Shown: positions 33,410 to 40,480 of the stretch, piece after piece
Layout of the letters: each line of letters begins with the position of its first letter
How positions within the stretch are numbered: the stretch's first letter is position 1
DNA from: Pseudomonadota bacterium
Lineage (GTDB): Bacteria > Myxococcota_A > Bradymonadia > Bradymonadales > GCA-2716585
Length of the DNA: 41,512 nucleotides
Direction of reading: 5' to 3'
Assembly: GCA_005804885.1 (NCBI GenBank)
Contig: SYOX01000426.1
Coordinates: 1-41,512, forward strand
Made by a program: the position numbers and the translations under genes
Notes under the pieces: generated by a model
What the model was told of the DNA's origin: nothing
Seen by the model: the letters and a program-made list of their open reading frames with translations, nothing else
Databases searched by the model: none

Positions 33410-34516
33410 ATGAGCCAGCACAGCTACACCTGGTACGGCACCAAGACCAAGGCCGATGAGCTCATCGCCTTCGTCGAGCACGTCCTGAAGGCCAACCTCG
33501 ATCAAGAGTCGCGCGGCAAGCGCCGCACCCCCGTCTGCGTCTGGGGCCGCCACGGGATCGGCAAGACGGAGATCTGCGCCCAGATCGCGGCGCGCGGCGG
33601 CTTCAAGTGGGCCTACATCGCCCCTGCCCAGTTCGAGGAGATGGGCGATCTGGTCGGCATGCCCTCCATCGAGGGCGGCGTGACGCGCTTCCGCGCCCCA
33701 GAGTGGGTGCCGACCGAGGAGGGCCCCGGCATCCTCCTGATCGACGACGTCAACCGCGCCGACGACCGGATCCTGCGCGGGATCATGCAGCTCCTGCAGA
33801 ACTTCGAACTGGTCAGCTGGCGCCTGCCGCCGCGCTGGCAGATCCTCCTGACGGCCAACCCCGACGGCGGCGACTACTCCGTCACGCCCATGGACGACGC
33901 CATGCTCACCCGGATGATGCACATCACCCTGGAGCTCGACGTCAAGGCCTGGGCGCGCTGGGCCGAGCGCGAGGGCGTCGATCAGCGCGGGATCAACTTC
34001 GTGCTGACCTACCCCGAGATCATCACCGGGCAGCGCACCACCCCCCGCACCCTCGTGCAGTTCTTCGAAACCATCCGCTCCATCGACGACCTCAACGCCC
34101 AGCTCGGCCTCGTGCGCATCCTGGCCGACTCCTGCCTCGACGAAGCCACCGCCACGGCCTTCATCACCTTCGTCAACCACAAGCTCGGCAAGCTCATCAC
34201 CCCCCAGGAGATCTGCGAGGCCAAGGACTTCAAGCGACAGGTCGAAGGCCCGATCCGCGCCGTCGTCGAGGGCCGCGCCCTGCGCGTCGACATCCTGGCG
34301 ACCCTCTGCACCCGCCTCGTCAACCACCTCGCCCTCGGCCACGCGAAGCTCGACAAGCAGCAGCTGGCCAACGTGCGCGACTTCATCAAGATGGAGTTCC
34401 TGCCCAACGACATCCGCTACACCATGGCCCAGGATCTCGTCTCGTCCCCCAACCCACACCTCAAGCAGATCATGGCCGACCCCCTCATCGCCAAACTCCT
34501 GCTCACCAAGATGTAG
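33410..34516 (+). CDS. MoxR-type AAA+ ATPase
   Basis: The 368-residue product starts at ATG 33410 with GAAGGA upstream. Residues 46-53 (GRHGIGKT) are Walker A, ILLIDDVNRAD (108-118) Walker B with the MoxR-like DDxNRA, LLTANPDGGDYSV is sensor 1, and MLTRMMHITL the arginine-finger region. The C-terminal part (about 200-368) is helical. MoxR ATPases work with a VWA partner as chaperones, often for metal-enzyme or complex assembly; the VWA gene lies directly upstream. The LRR-BRCT protein two genes upstream would be the third component. A hairpin 28 nt downstream probably ends the transcript, marking the cassette as 30.0-34.5 kb. Confidence 0.88.
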   Translation: MSQHSYTWYGTKTKADELIAFVEHVLKANLDQESRGKRRTPVCVWGRHGIGKTEICAQIAARGGFKWAYIAPAQFEEMGDLVGMPSIEGGVTRFRAPEWVPTEEGPGILLIDDVNRADDRILRGIMQLLQNFELVSWRLPPRWQILLTANPDGGDYSVTPMDDAMLTRMMHITLELDVKAWARWAEREGVDQRGINFVLTYPEIITGQRTTPRTLVQFFETIRSIDDLNAQLGLVRILADSCLDEATATAFITFVNHKLGKLITPQEICEAKDFKRQVEGPIRAVVEGRALRVDILATLCTRLVNHLALGHAKLDKQQLANVRDFIKMEFLPNDIRYTMAQDLVSSPNPHLKQIMADPLIAKLLLTKM

Positions 34517-34543
34517 AGGCGCTCAGTAACCCTGCGCGGTTGT

Positions 34544-34569
34544 TCTGATACCTTCATCGAAGCATCAGA
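34544..34569. terminator. Hairpin in the convergent gap after the MoxR gene
   Basis: TCTGAT (34544-34549) pairs with ATCAGA (34564-34569), enclosing CTTC-atc-GAAG, so the hairpin has two stacked stems. It lies between the convergent MoxR and lipoprotein genes. There is no T-run, so termination is inferred from position. Confidence 0.45.
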
Positions 34570-34619
34570 CCACGATCGACACGGACTCGACAGCGCTCAA
34601 CACGACTGCGGACAGCTGC

Positions 34620-35339
34620 TCAGGGCGCGCCCTCGGTCGCCGCACCCCCCGGCGCGATCAGCTCGCCCTCGATCAGGTTGTCGCCCTCAAAGTAGCGCGC
34701 CACCTCGCCGCCCGCCGGCCCCAGCGCGAGCGGCCGCCTCCGCGCCATCAGCGCCATCAGCCAGGGCAGGCCCGGCTCCCCCTCGCACCACACCGCCCCC
34801 GCCGCCTCTCCCGGCCGACAGCGCGCCTCGAAGCCCTCCTGCGCCACCTCGCCAGATCGGGTCTGGCAGGTGTAGTGGGCCTCCGAGGGCGGCCCCTGGA
34901 CCTCCAGGCGCAGCCGATCCGCCTCCAGGGATCCGAGCCAGACGCACAGGACCGGGTCGCTGCCCCCGGCCCAGCGCCAAGAATCGTAGTCGGGGCCGAC
35001 GCTGTGGTTGACCACGCGCAGCTCCAGCCGCGCGCTCCTGTCCGGCGCGATCGTCAAGGTCGCCGCCCCCGCGTGGGTGGTCAGATCCCAGGACTGCGAG
35101 CAGGAGCTCTCGATCGACACCTCAAAGGCGAGGTGGTACTGGCCCGCGGCGATCTCGCCGCTGCGCGGATCGGCCGGGTTGCCGATTGTGTCGGCTATGG
35201 GCTTGATATCGCTCGTGTTTTTTGTTGTCGGAGGCGGGTCGGGGGCGACGGGGAGGGCCTGGCATCCGGCGATCAGCGCCAGCGCGATGACCCTCGAAGA
35301 GGTCATCGCAGAGGTCGTCGCGGAGGTCATCGCGCGCAT
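34620..35339 (-). CDS. Lipoprotein of unknown function
   Basis: The 239-residue product starts in a run of three ATG codons; the third (35339) is chosen because GGAGG then sits 6 nt upstream. MTSSRVIALALIAGC is the lipoprotein signal. Short 12-bp repeats (GAGGTCATCGCR) encode the MTSATTSAMTS stretch just before it. The mature part contains beta-rich segments (YHLAFEVSIESSCSQSWDLTTH, ATLTIAPDRSARLELRVVNHS) and six or so Cys residues likely disulfide-bonded in the periplasm. No family was recognised. It lies 91 nt downstream of the sulfur operon on the same strand and may or may not be co-transcribed. Confidence 0.7.
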   Translation of the reverse strand: MRAMTSATTSAMTSSRVIALALIAGCQALPVAPDPPPTTKNTSDIKPIADTIGNPADPRSGEIAAGQYHLAFEVSIESSCSQSWDLTTHAGAATLTIAPDRSARLELRVVNHSVGPDYDSWRWAGGSDPVLCVWLGSLEADRLRLEVQGPPSEAHYTCQTRSGEVAQEGFEARCRPGEAAGAVWCEGEPGLPWLMALMARRRPLALGPAGGEVARYFEGDNLIEGELIAPGGAATEGAP

Positions 35340-35430
35340 CATCATCCTCCGGGTTGGCGTGTGGCGTCGAGGGGCGCCCCACCTGGCCCTCATGCTCTCG
35401 CAAGGGGGCGGGCCTTGTCCAGCGGCGCGC

Positions 35431-35883
35431 TCAGACGTGCTGGTGGGCGGCGTCGTCGCGGGGGGCGGGGGTCAGGGCGCGCTCGACGCCGTGGCCGAGG
35501 CGCTGGTAGAGGGCGGCGCCGATCAGGATCCCGGTCAGGGTGAAGAGGGCGACCATCTTGCCTTCGCCGAGCTGCGCCATGACGGTGCCGGGGCAGGTGC
35601 CGGTGATGGCCCAGCCGGCGCCGAAGAGGAGCCCGCCGACGACATTGCCGGCCTTGCGGGGCTTGGGGGTCATGGAGGCCAGGGCGGCCAGCGTCGGCCT
35701 CCGGCGGCGGAGCAGGCGGAGGCCGACGCCCGCCACGAGGACGGCGCTGCCGATGACGCCCATCAGGTGAAGGTCGGTCAGGGCGAACATGCCGACGATG
35801 GCGTCGTAGTCGGTGGCGCCGACGCGCGAGAGGATGAAGCCGAAGAGGGCGCCGAAGGCCAGGAAGATCAAGGATTGTCTCAT
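35431..35883 (-). CDS. YeeE/YedE-type membrane protein (DUF6691-like half)
   Basis: The 150-residue product starts at ATG 35883 with GGAG 8 nt upstream. It has four TM helices (LIFLAFGALFGFILSRVG, LMGVIGSAVLVAGVGL, GGLLFGAGWAITGTCPG, VALFTLTGILIGAALY). GAGWAITGTCPGT contains the conserved Cys-Pro-Gly of the YeeE/YedE (DUF395) thiosulfate/sulfur-uptake family. Small YeeE proteins come in pairs in persulfide operons (PmpA/PmpB type). Here the other half is fused to a TauE/SafE domain in the gene just upstream (3-nt gap). Together they probably move a sulfur species such as thiosulfate or sulfite; direction is not known. Confidence 0.85.
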   Translation of the reverse strand: MRQSLIFLAFGALFGFILSRVGATDYDAIVGMFALTDLHLMGVIGSAVLVAGVGLRLLRRRRPTLAALASMTPKPRKAGNVVGGLLFGAGWAITGTCPGTVMAQLGEGKMVALFTLTGILIGAALYQRLGHGVERALTPAPRDDAAHQHV

Positions 35884-35886
35884 GAT

Positions 35887-37113
35887 TCAGGCTCCGAGCG
35901 CGTTGAGCAGGATGTGGGTGGTGGCGAAGCCGGCGATCATGAAGGAGATCGTGGCGATGATGGACGAGGGGGCGAGCTGTGCCATGCCGACGATGCCGTG
36001 GCCGGAGGTGCAGCCGCCGGCGAGGCGAGCGCCGAAGCCGACCAGGACGCCGCCGCCGGTGAAGACGGCGGCCTTGAGGGCGATGGAGTCGCCGAAGGTG
36101 GCGTCGAAGGCGCCCATGGCCCAGGTGGGGGACAGGCCCCCGAGGAGGGCGGCGACGAGCCCGCCGCCGATGAGGCCGCCGATGAAGGGCAGGCGCCAGG
36201 AGCGGCGCGCCGAGGCGTCGGTGAGGGCCTCGCAGGCGTCCTGAAAGCCGGTGGAGACGCCGAGGGGCTTGCCGGTGGAGAGCAGGAAGAGCAGGACGAA
36301 GCCGCCGATGGCGAGGCCCCCGGCCCAGAAGGGCCAGCGGGTCACGAAGAGCGCGTCGAGGAGCCAGGCCGGGGCCTCCTGGAAGAAGATGAAGGCGGCC
36401 ATGATCAGGACGAAGACGCCGAAGCCCTTGCGGAGCTTCGCGGGGTCGATGCGCTTGACGAGGGCGGCGCCGACGAAGGAGCCGGCCACGGCGAAGGCGG
36501 TGATGAGGGCCGCCAGCTCGTAGTCGAGCTGGACGTGGGAGGCGTGGCCGGCGAAGCCGGCGAAGGACTTCATGGCGATGATGAGGGTGGAGGTGCCGAC
36601 GGCCGAGCGCATGTCCAGTCCCATGAGCAGGACGAGGGCGGGGACGACGAGGAAGCCGCCGCCGGCGCCGACCAGCCCCGTGACGGCGCCGACGATGAGG
36701 CCCTCGGCGGCGGCCTTGACGAGCGAGGGTGGGCGCGGAGCAGCGGTCTGGTCGGGCGATGGGCGGCGCCGGAGCATGGCGACGCCTGCGGCGACCATGA
36801 TGCCGGCGAAGAGGAGCAGGAGGGAGGTGCCGGAGAAGAAGGCGGAGGCCAGGCCGCCGAGGTAGGCGCCGATCATGGCGACGCCGCCGAAGACGGCGCC
36901 GGCCTTCCAGCGGACGTGCCCGGCGCGGGCGTGCTGGACGGTGACGACGAGGCTGGTGATCGCGACGATGAGCAGGGAGGTGGCGATGGCCTCGCGGGCC
37001 TCGACGTGGGCGACGTAGTGCAAGAGGGGGACGGTCAGGATCGAGCCGCCGCCGCCGAGCAGGCCCAGCGTCAGGCCCATGAGCGCCGAGAGGATCGACA
37101 GCAGGAGGATCAT
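35887..37113 (-). CDS. TauE/SafE (TSUP)-YeeE/YedE fusion membrane protein
   Basis: The 408-residue product starts at ATG 37113, overlapping the rhodanese stop by 4 nt (ATGA). Residues 1-255 form a complete TauE/SafE-type anion exporter: LSALMGLTLGLLGGGGSILTVPLL and GLIVGAVTGLVGAGGGFLVVPALVLLMG are the two characteristic repeats. Residues about 265-408 form a YeeE/YedE half: GGLAIGGFVLLFLLSTGKPLGVSTGFQDACE and GARLAGGCTSGHGIVGMAQL, with Cys in GGCTSGHG. In bigR-type operons of other Proteobacteria these are separate genes. The fusion would tie sulfite/sulfur anion export and YeeE transport in one polypeptide of about 12 TM helices. There is no frameshift or stop in the junction (about 250-265), so it is a real fusion. 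Confidence 0.88.
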   Translation of the reverse strand: MILLLSILSALMGLTLGLLGGGGSILTVPLLHYVAHVEAREAIATSLLIVAITSLVVTVQHARAGHVRWKAGAVFGGVAMIGAYLGGLASAFFSGTSLLLLFAGIMVAAGVAMLRRRPSPDQTAAPRPPSLVKAAAEGLIVGAVTGLVGAGGGFLVVPALVLLMGLDMRSAVGTSTLIIAMKSFAGFAGHASHVQLDYELAALITAFAVAGSFVGAALVKRIDPAKLRKGFGVFVLIMAAFIFFQEAPAWLLDALFVTRWPFWAGGLAIGGFVLLFLLSTGKPLGVSTGFQDACEALTDASARRSWRLPFIGGLIGGGLVAALLGGLSPTWAMGAFDATFGDSIALKAAVFTGGGVLVGFGARLAGGCTSGHGIVGMAQLAPSSIIATISFMIAGFATTHILLNALGA

Positions 37114-37481
37114 CGCTGGCCTCCGAGCCGGGTGCGGTCGGCGTTGACGGGGAGCCCGGCGGCGTTCCAGGCCACCATCCCGCCCTTGAGGTTCTGGACG
37201 TCTGTGAAGCCAGCGCCGACCAGCAGGTCGCAGGCCGCTGCGGCCCTGCGCCCCGAGTGGCAGACGATCAGCAGGGGCGCCTCAAGGTCCCAGCCGCTGA
37301 TGGACGAGGCCAGCTCTGGCAGCGGGACGAGGTCGGCGCCGTCGATGTGGCCCAGATCGCCATGGAATTCATCGGGTTGTCGCACGTCGACGATCCGGAA
37401 GGCGCCGAGCGCGCCGGAGGCGGCGTCGGGGCTGATGTCCTGCCAGCGGGCGGAGGTGGGGGTCGGGCGGGTCGAGATCAT
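37110..37481 (-). CDS. Single-domain rhodanese (sulfurtransferase)
   Basis: The 123-residue product starts at ATG 37481 with AAGGAG 6 nt upstream. IVDVRQPDEFHGDLGHIDGA and the loop CHSGRRAA with catalytic Cys74 identify the rhodanese fold. GHIDGADLVPL and LKGGMVAWNAAGLPV complete it. Rhodaneses shuttle sulfane sulfur between thiosulfate, glutathione persulfide and sulfite. Next to a persulfide dioxygenase, it would convert the sulfite and persulfide to thiosulfate or feed GSSH to the oxygenase. It is cytoplasmic (no signal). It is separated from the dioxygenase gene by 168 nt with a tandem repeat and overlaps the TSUP-YeeE fusion gene. Confidence 0.9.
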   Translation of the reverse strand: MISTRPTPTSARWQDISPDAASGALGAFRIVDVRQPDEFHGDLGHIDGADLVPLPELASSISGWDLEAPLLIVCHSGRRAAAACDLLVGAGFTDVQNLKGGMVAWNAAGLPVNADRTRLGGQR

Positions 37482-37540
37482 GGCGGCTCCTTGGGTCAGA
37501 GGGTCGTGTCGGGTGCGCGGCACGCTTGGGCCGCGGCGTT

Positions 37541-37618
37541 GAGGTCTGGCGATGTGCGCGGGGTCTTCCCGGGCGCGTCGAGGTCTGGCGATGTGCGCGG
37601 GCGTATCGGGCGCGCGGC
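37541..37618. repeat. Tandem 39-bp repeat between the dioxygenase and rhodanese genes
   Basis: A 22-bp sequence beginning GAGGTCTGGCGATGTG occurs at 37541-37562 and again at 37580-37601. The surrounding 39-bp units are similar, and a decayed third unit precedes them (37512-37540). It lies in the only sizeable gap of the sulfur operon and could space or attenuate the downstream genes. Confidence 0.6.
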
Positions 37619-37649
37619 GACTGGCGGGGTCGCGGCGCGTCGGCTGGGC

Positions 37650-38351
37650 TCAGGCGGTGCGGCCGCAGGACAGGTTGGCGGGCACGGCGACGTCCATCAG
37701 GCGCGGGTTGGGCAGGTTGAGGTTGTCCATGATCTGGACGAAGGCCTCCTCGGTGATCTCGCGCTTGAGGCGCGGGTTGTGGTTGCGCTCCTCGTCGACG
37801 GTGGTGACGGTGTGGCCGCGGTAGTCGTGGCCGGGGTAGATGAGGGTGTCGTCGGGCAGCGCGAAGATCTTGTCGCGGACCGAGCGGTAGAGGGTGGCGG
37901 CGCTGCCCTGCTGGAAGTCGGTGCGGCCGCAGCCACGGACGAGGAGGGCGTCGCCGGAGAAGGCCATGGTCTTGTCGCCGTCGCGGACGACGAAGGTCAG
38001 GCAGCCGTCGGTGTGGCCGGGCGTGGACAGGACCTCGACCTCATGGTGGCCGAAGGCGACCCGGTCGCCCTCCCTGGCCTTGATGTCGGCGCACTCGGCG
38101 CCGGAGACGTCCGAGACCAGGGTTCTGGCGCCGAAGAGCTCGCGCAGCTGCCCGGAGCCGGTGACGTGGTCGGCGTGGACGTGGGTCTCCAGGGCGACCT
38201 TGAGGGTCAAGCCCAGCTCGCGGATGACCTGCGCGTCGCGCTCCACCTTCTCCCGGACCGAGTCGATGATGACCGCCTCGCGGCTCTCGGCGTCGGCCAG
38301 CAGGTAGGTGTAGGTCCAGGTGTCTTGATCGAAGAGCTGTCGGAAGATCAT
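37650..38351 (-). CDS. ETHE1-like persulfide dioxygenase (MBL fold)
   Basis: The 233-residue product starts at ATG 38351 with AAGGAG 9 nt upstream. THVHADHVTGSG (His57, His59, Asp61, His62) is the metal motif of the metallo-beta-lactamase fold. VRGCGRTDFQQGSA and IYPGHDYRGHTVTTVDEERNHNPRL are diagnostic of ETHE1/Pdo/Blh proteins, with the C-terminal MDVAVPANLSCG. These non-haem Fe(II) enzymes oxidise glutathione persulfide to sulfite using O2. It is the first gene of the minus-strand sulfur operon and has its own -24/-12 promoter. The sulfite produced would be handled by the rhodanese and the TSUP exporter. There is no sulfide:quinone reductase in the window. Confidence 0.92.
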   Translation of the reverse strand: MIFRQLFDQDTWTYTYLLADAESREAVIIDSVREKVERDAQVIRELGLTLKVALETHVHADHVTGSGQLRELFGARTLVSDVSGAECADIKAREGDRVAFGHHEVEVLSTPGHTDGCLTFVVRDGDKTMAFSGDALLVRGCGRTDFQQGSAATLYRSVRDKIFALPDDTLIYPGHDYRGHTVTTVDEERNHNPRLKREITEEAFVQIMDNLNLPNPRLMDVAVPANLSCGRTA

Positions 38352-38399
38352 GGCGAGTTTCTCCTTGAAGGGTCGTCCCTTGTTCACGACGCTCTCTTA

Positions 38400-38415
38400 A
38401 GCAGGCGCCGTGCCA
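38400..38415 (-). promoter_or_regulatory. Sigma-54 (-24/-12) promoter of the persulfide operon
   Basis: On the minus strand TGGCACGGCGCCTGCT matches TGGCAC-N5-TTGCW, with the invariant GG and GC exactly 10 nt apart. Predicted start is near 38389, giving a leader of about 38 nt that includes the dioxygenase ribosome site. It lies next to a sigma-54 activator gene, which strongly supports use. Confidence 0.8.
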
Positions 38416-38486
38416 GAACCGGCTTGTGTTGTAAGATATTGTTTTTAAATGTGTTTGTCGAGGTCGGCCCGTTGGGTGGGGCGTTT

Positions 38487-38565
38487 GTTTCATGTTTTGA
38501 AACGTTTTGTGTCATACTGGCGAGTGGTGTTTCAGTGTTGTTTCAGGATGTTTCAATCTGTCTCA
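38487..38565. promoter_or_regulatory. GTTTCA repeats, candidate activator-binding enhancer
   Basis: GTTTCA-tgttt-TGAAAC (38487-38503) is a perfect palindrome. It is followed by GTTTCA at 38529, 38540 and 38550, and GTCTCA at 38560, spaced 11, 10 and 10 bp, that is, one per helical turn on one DNA face. The array lies about 100-175 bp upstream of the predicted sigma-54 start and just upstream of the activator gene, the usual place for enhancer sites. An AT-rich patch (38425-38455) lies between the enhancer and promoter and may be a bend or IHF site. Confidence 0.65.
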
Positions 38566-38588
38566 AGGGTGGGGCGGGGGAGGTGGGG

Positions 38589-40001
38589 ATGGGGCGGGTC
38601 GTGGCGGGGGGTGAGGCGCTGGGTCGCTGGTTGGGGGAGGTCGGGGCGGAGGAGGCCTTCGGGGCGCTGGCCGGGGCGTGTCGAGACGCCGTGGTCTTCG
38701 CGGTGGATCGGGACAGGAGCGTCGTGTACTGGAGCCGGGGTGCCGAGCGGCTGCTGGGCTTCGAGGCCGGCGAGGTGCTGGGCCAGCACTGCCTCAAGTC
38801 GAACCGGTGCGAGCGGTGCATGGTGGGGTGCGGGATCGCGCTGCATGGGCGGGTGGAGGACGTGCCGATGGTGCTCTTCCGGGCGGACGGCGCCTCGGTC
38901 AGGCTCCGCAAGACGGGTCGGGCCTTCTTCGACGAGCAGGGGGCCTTTGCGGGCGGGATCGAGGTGCTGGTGCCGGACGAGGGCGCGCCGAGGTTGCCGA
39001 GGGAGGTGCAGGAAGGGGTGGTGGTCTTTCACGGGCTGGTGAGCGCGGACCCGGCGATGCACAGGGTCTTCGAGACCTGCCGCAATGTGGCCGAGACGCA
39101 GGCCAGCGTCCTGATCCGCGGGGAGAGCGGGACGGGCAAGGAGCTGCTGGCGCGGGCGGTGCACGCCGAGAGCGATCGGCGAGAAGGCCCCTTCGTGGCG
39201 ATCAACTGCGCGGCCTTGACGCCCTCGCTGGCTGAGAGCGAGCTCTTCGGGCACGTCAAGGGGGCGTTTACGGGGGCGGTCCGGGATCGGCGCGGGATCT
39301 TCGAGCAGGCCAGCGGAGGGACGCTCTTTCTGGATGAGGTGGCCGAGCTGCCGCTGGAGCTCCAGGCCAAGCTCTTGAGGGTCCTTGAGGAGCACAGGGT
39401 CACGCCGGTGGGGGCGTCGTCCTCGATGGCCGTGGACGTGCGGCTTGTGTCGGCGACGCACCGCTCGCTGCGGGAGATGGCGGCGCAGGGGCGCTTCAGG
39501 GAGGATCTGATGTTCCGGCTGCGGGTGGTGCCGATCTTCCTGCCGGCGCTGCGCGAGCGCAAGCCCGACATCCCGGTGCTGGCGTGGCGCTTCATCGGGG
39601 CGCGCAATAAGTCGGGGCCGAGGGTGGTCGAGGCCGTCGCGCCGGAGGCGATGCGGGCGCTGCTGGATCACGACTGGCGAGGTAATGTGAGGGAGCTGCG
39701 CAATGTTATTGATTACGCCTTCGCCGTGGGGCGGGGGCCGGAGATCCGTGTCGAGGGGCTGCCGCCTGAGTTGAGGGCGGCGTCGGCTGGCCCCGCGGCC
39801 GCCGAGCGGGCGCCTGTTCAGCGTGGAGCTGCTTGCCAGGGCCCTCGGGGGGTGGGCGTCGAGGAGGTCGTCGAGGCGCCCGAGGCGGTCCGGATCAGGG
39901 AGGCCATCGCCAGGGCGGGGGGGCACCTGGGCGTGGCCGCGTCGCTGCTGGGGATCAGCCGCCCGACCTTGTGGAGGCGCCGCAAGAGGCACGGCATCTG
40001 A
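38589..40001 (+). CDS. PAS-sigma54 AAA+-Fis activator with Cys cluster (FisR-like)
   Basis: The 470-residue product starts at ATG 38589 with GGAGG 5 nt upstream. Residues 20-140 form a PAS-like sensor (VVFAVDRDRSVVYWSRGAERLLGFEAGEVLG). This is followed at once by CLKSNRCERCMVGC (Cys68, 74, 77, 81), with Cys31 in addition. The AAA+ domain has GESGTGKE (178-185), GAFTGA (225-230, sigma-54 contact) and GGTLFLDEVAEL. The C-terminus is a Fis HTH (HLGVAASLLGISRPTLWRRRKRHG). FisR of other Proteobacteria senses reactive sulfane sulfur through Cys residues and activates pdo. The neighbour here is exactly a pdo-type gene with a sigma-54 promoter, so the same job is very likely. Cys spacing differs from FisR as remembered; an Fe-S or zinc cluster is an alternative. 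Confidence 0.9.
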   Translation: MGRVVAGGEALGRWLGEVGAEEAFGALAGACRDAVVFAVDRDRSVVYWSRGAERLLGFEAGEVLGQHCLKSNRCERCMVGCGIALHGRVEDVPMVLFRADGASVRLRKTGRAFFDEQGAFAGGIEVLVPDEGAPRLPREVQEGVVVFHGLVSADPAMHRVFETCRNVAETQASVLIRGESGTGKELLARAVHAESDRREGPFVAINCAALTPSLAESELFGHVKGAFTGAVRDRRGIFEQASGGTLFLDEVAELPLELQAKLLRVLEEHRVTPVGASSSMAVDVRLVSATHRSLREMAAQGRFREDLMFRLRVVPIFLPALRERKPDIPVLAWRFIGARNKSGPRVVEAVAPEAMRALLDHDWRGNVRELRNVIDYAFAVGRGPEIRVEGLPPELRAASAGPAAAERAPVQRGAACQGPRGVGVEEVVEAPEAVRIREAIARAGGHLGVAASLLGISRPTLWRRRKRHGI

Positions 40002-40025
40002 GAGGCCCTCTGGAGAGTCCAGGCG

Positions 40026-40480
40026 GGGTGTGGAGCAGGCCGTGAACAGGGGCGCAGAGCCCGCTCGCCCCAGGCGTAGGGCCGCCGCCCTTACAGACCC
40101 AGCGATGCCCCTTCGGGGCTCGCGAGGGGGCGTCAACCTCCAGGCATCGTGTCACCCCACACAACCCGCGCTTGATGTGGAGGGTCTGATACCAGACCAC
40201 AGCCGAGAGACTCACTTTGTGGGCGGTCCAGGCGGCGCCCTGAGCCAGGTCCTTCACTGGGCGGTGCGGTGCACCAGCCTCGCTCAGGCCCAGGCCCAGG
40301 CCATCCCCCTGTCCTCGCCCACAAAGCAAGCCCTTCGTCTGTGGTCTGGTATGAGCCGAGCGACGCGATGCTGATGGCTGGTCGAGAGCCCGTCGAGAGC
40401 CCGGAAGGGGCGTCCCTGATCGGTAGCCCCAGGCGCGAGCCTGGGGCGGCCCAGCGCGGATCGGAGCCTGCTCCACACCC
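40026..40480. repeat. 455-bp degenerate inverted-repeat element
   Basis: The 936 bases after the activator (40002-40937) are gene-poor and dominated by this element. Paired blocks: GGGTGTGGAGCAGGC (40026-40040) with its complement at 40466-40480; ATACCAGACCACAG (40189-40202) with 40339-40352; and a block ending CTTTGTGGGCG (40217-40227) with its complement CGCCCACAAAG near 40317. There are weaker matches around GCCCCTTC and GCATCG. Arm lengths differ by about 35 bp. Sequence is unlike the 18.95-kb element but the layout is the same: about 400-450 bp, two oppositely oriented copies, hairpins inside. No transposase is present. Confidence 0.65.
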
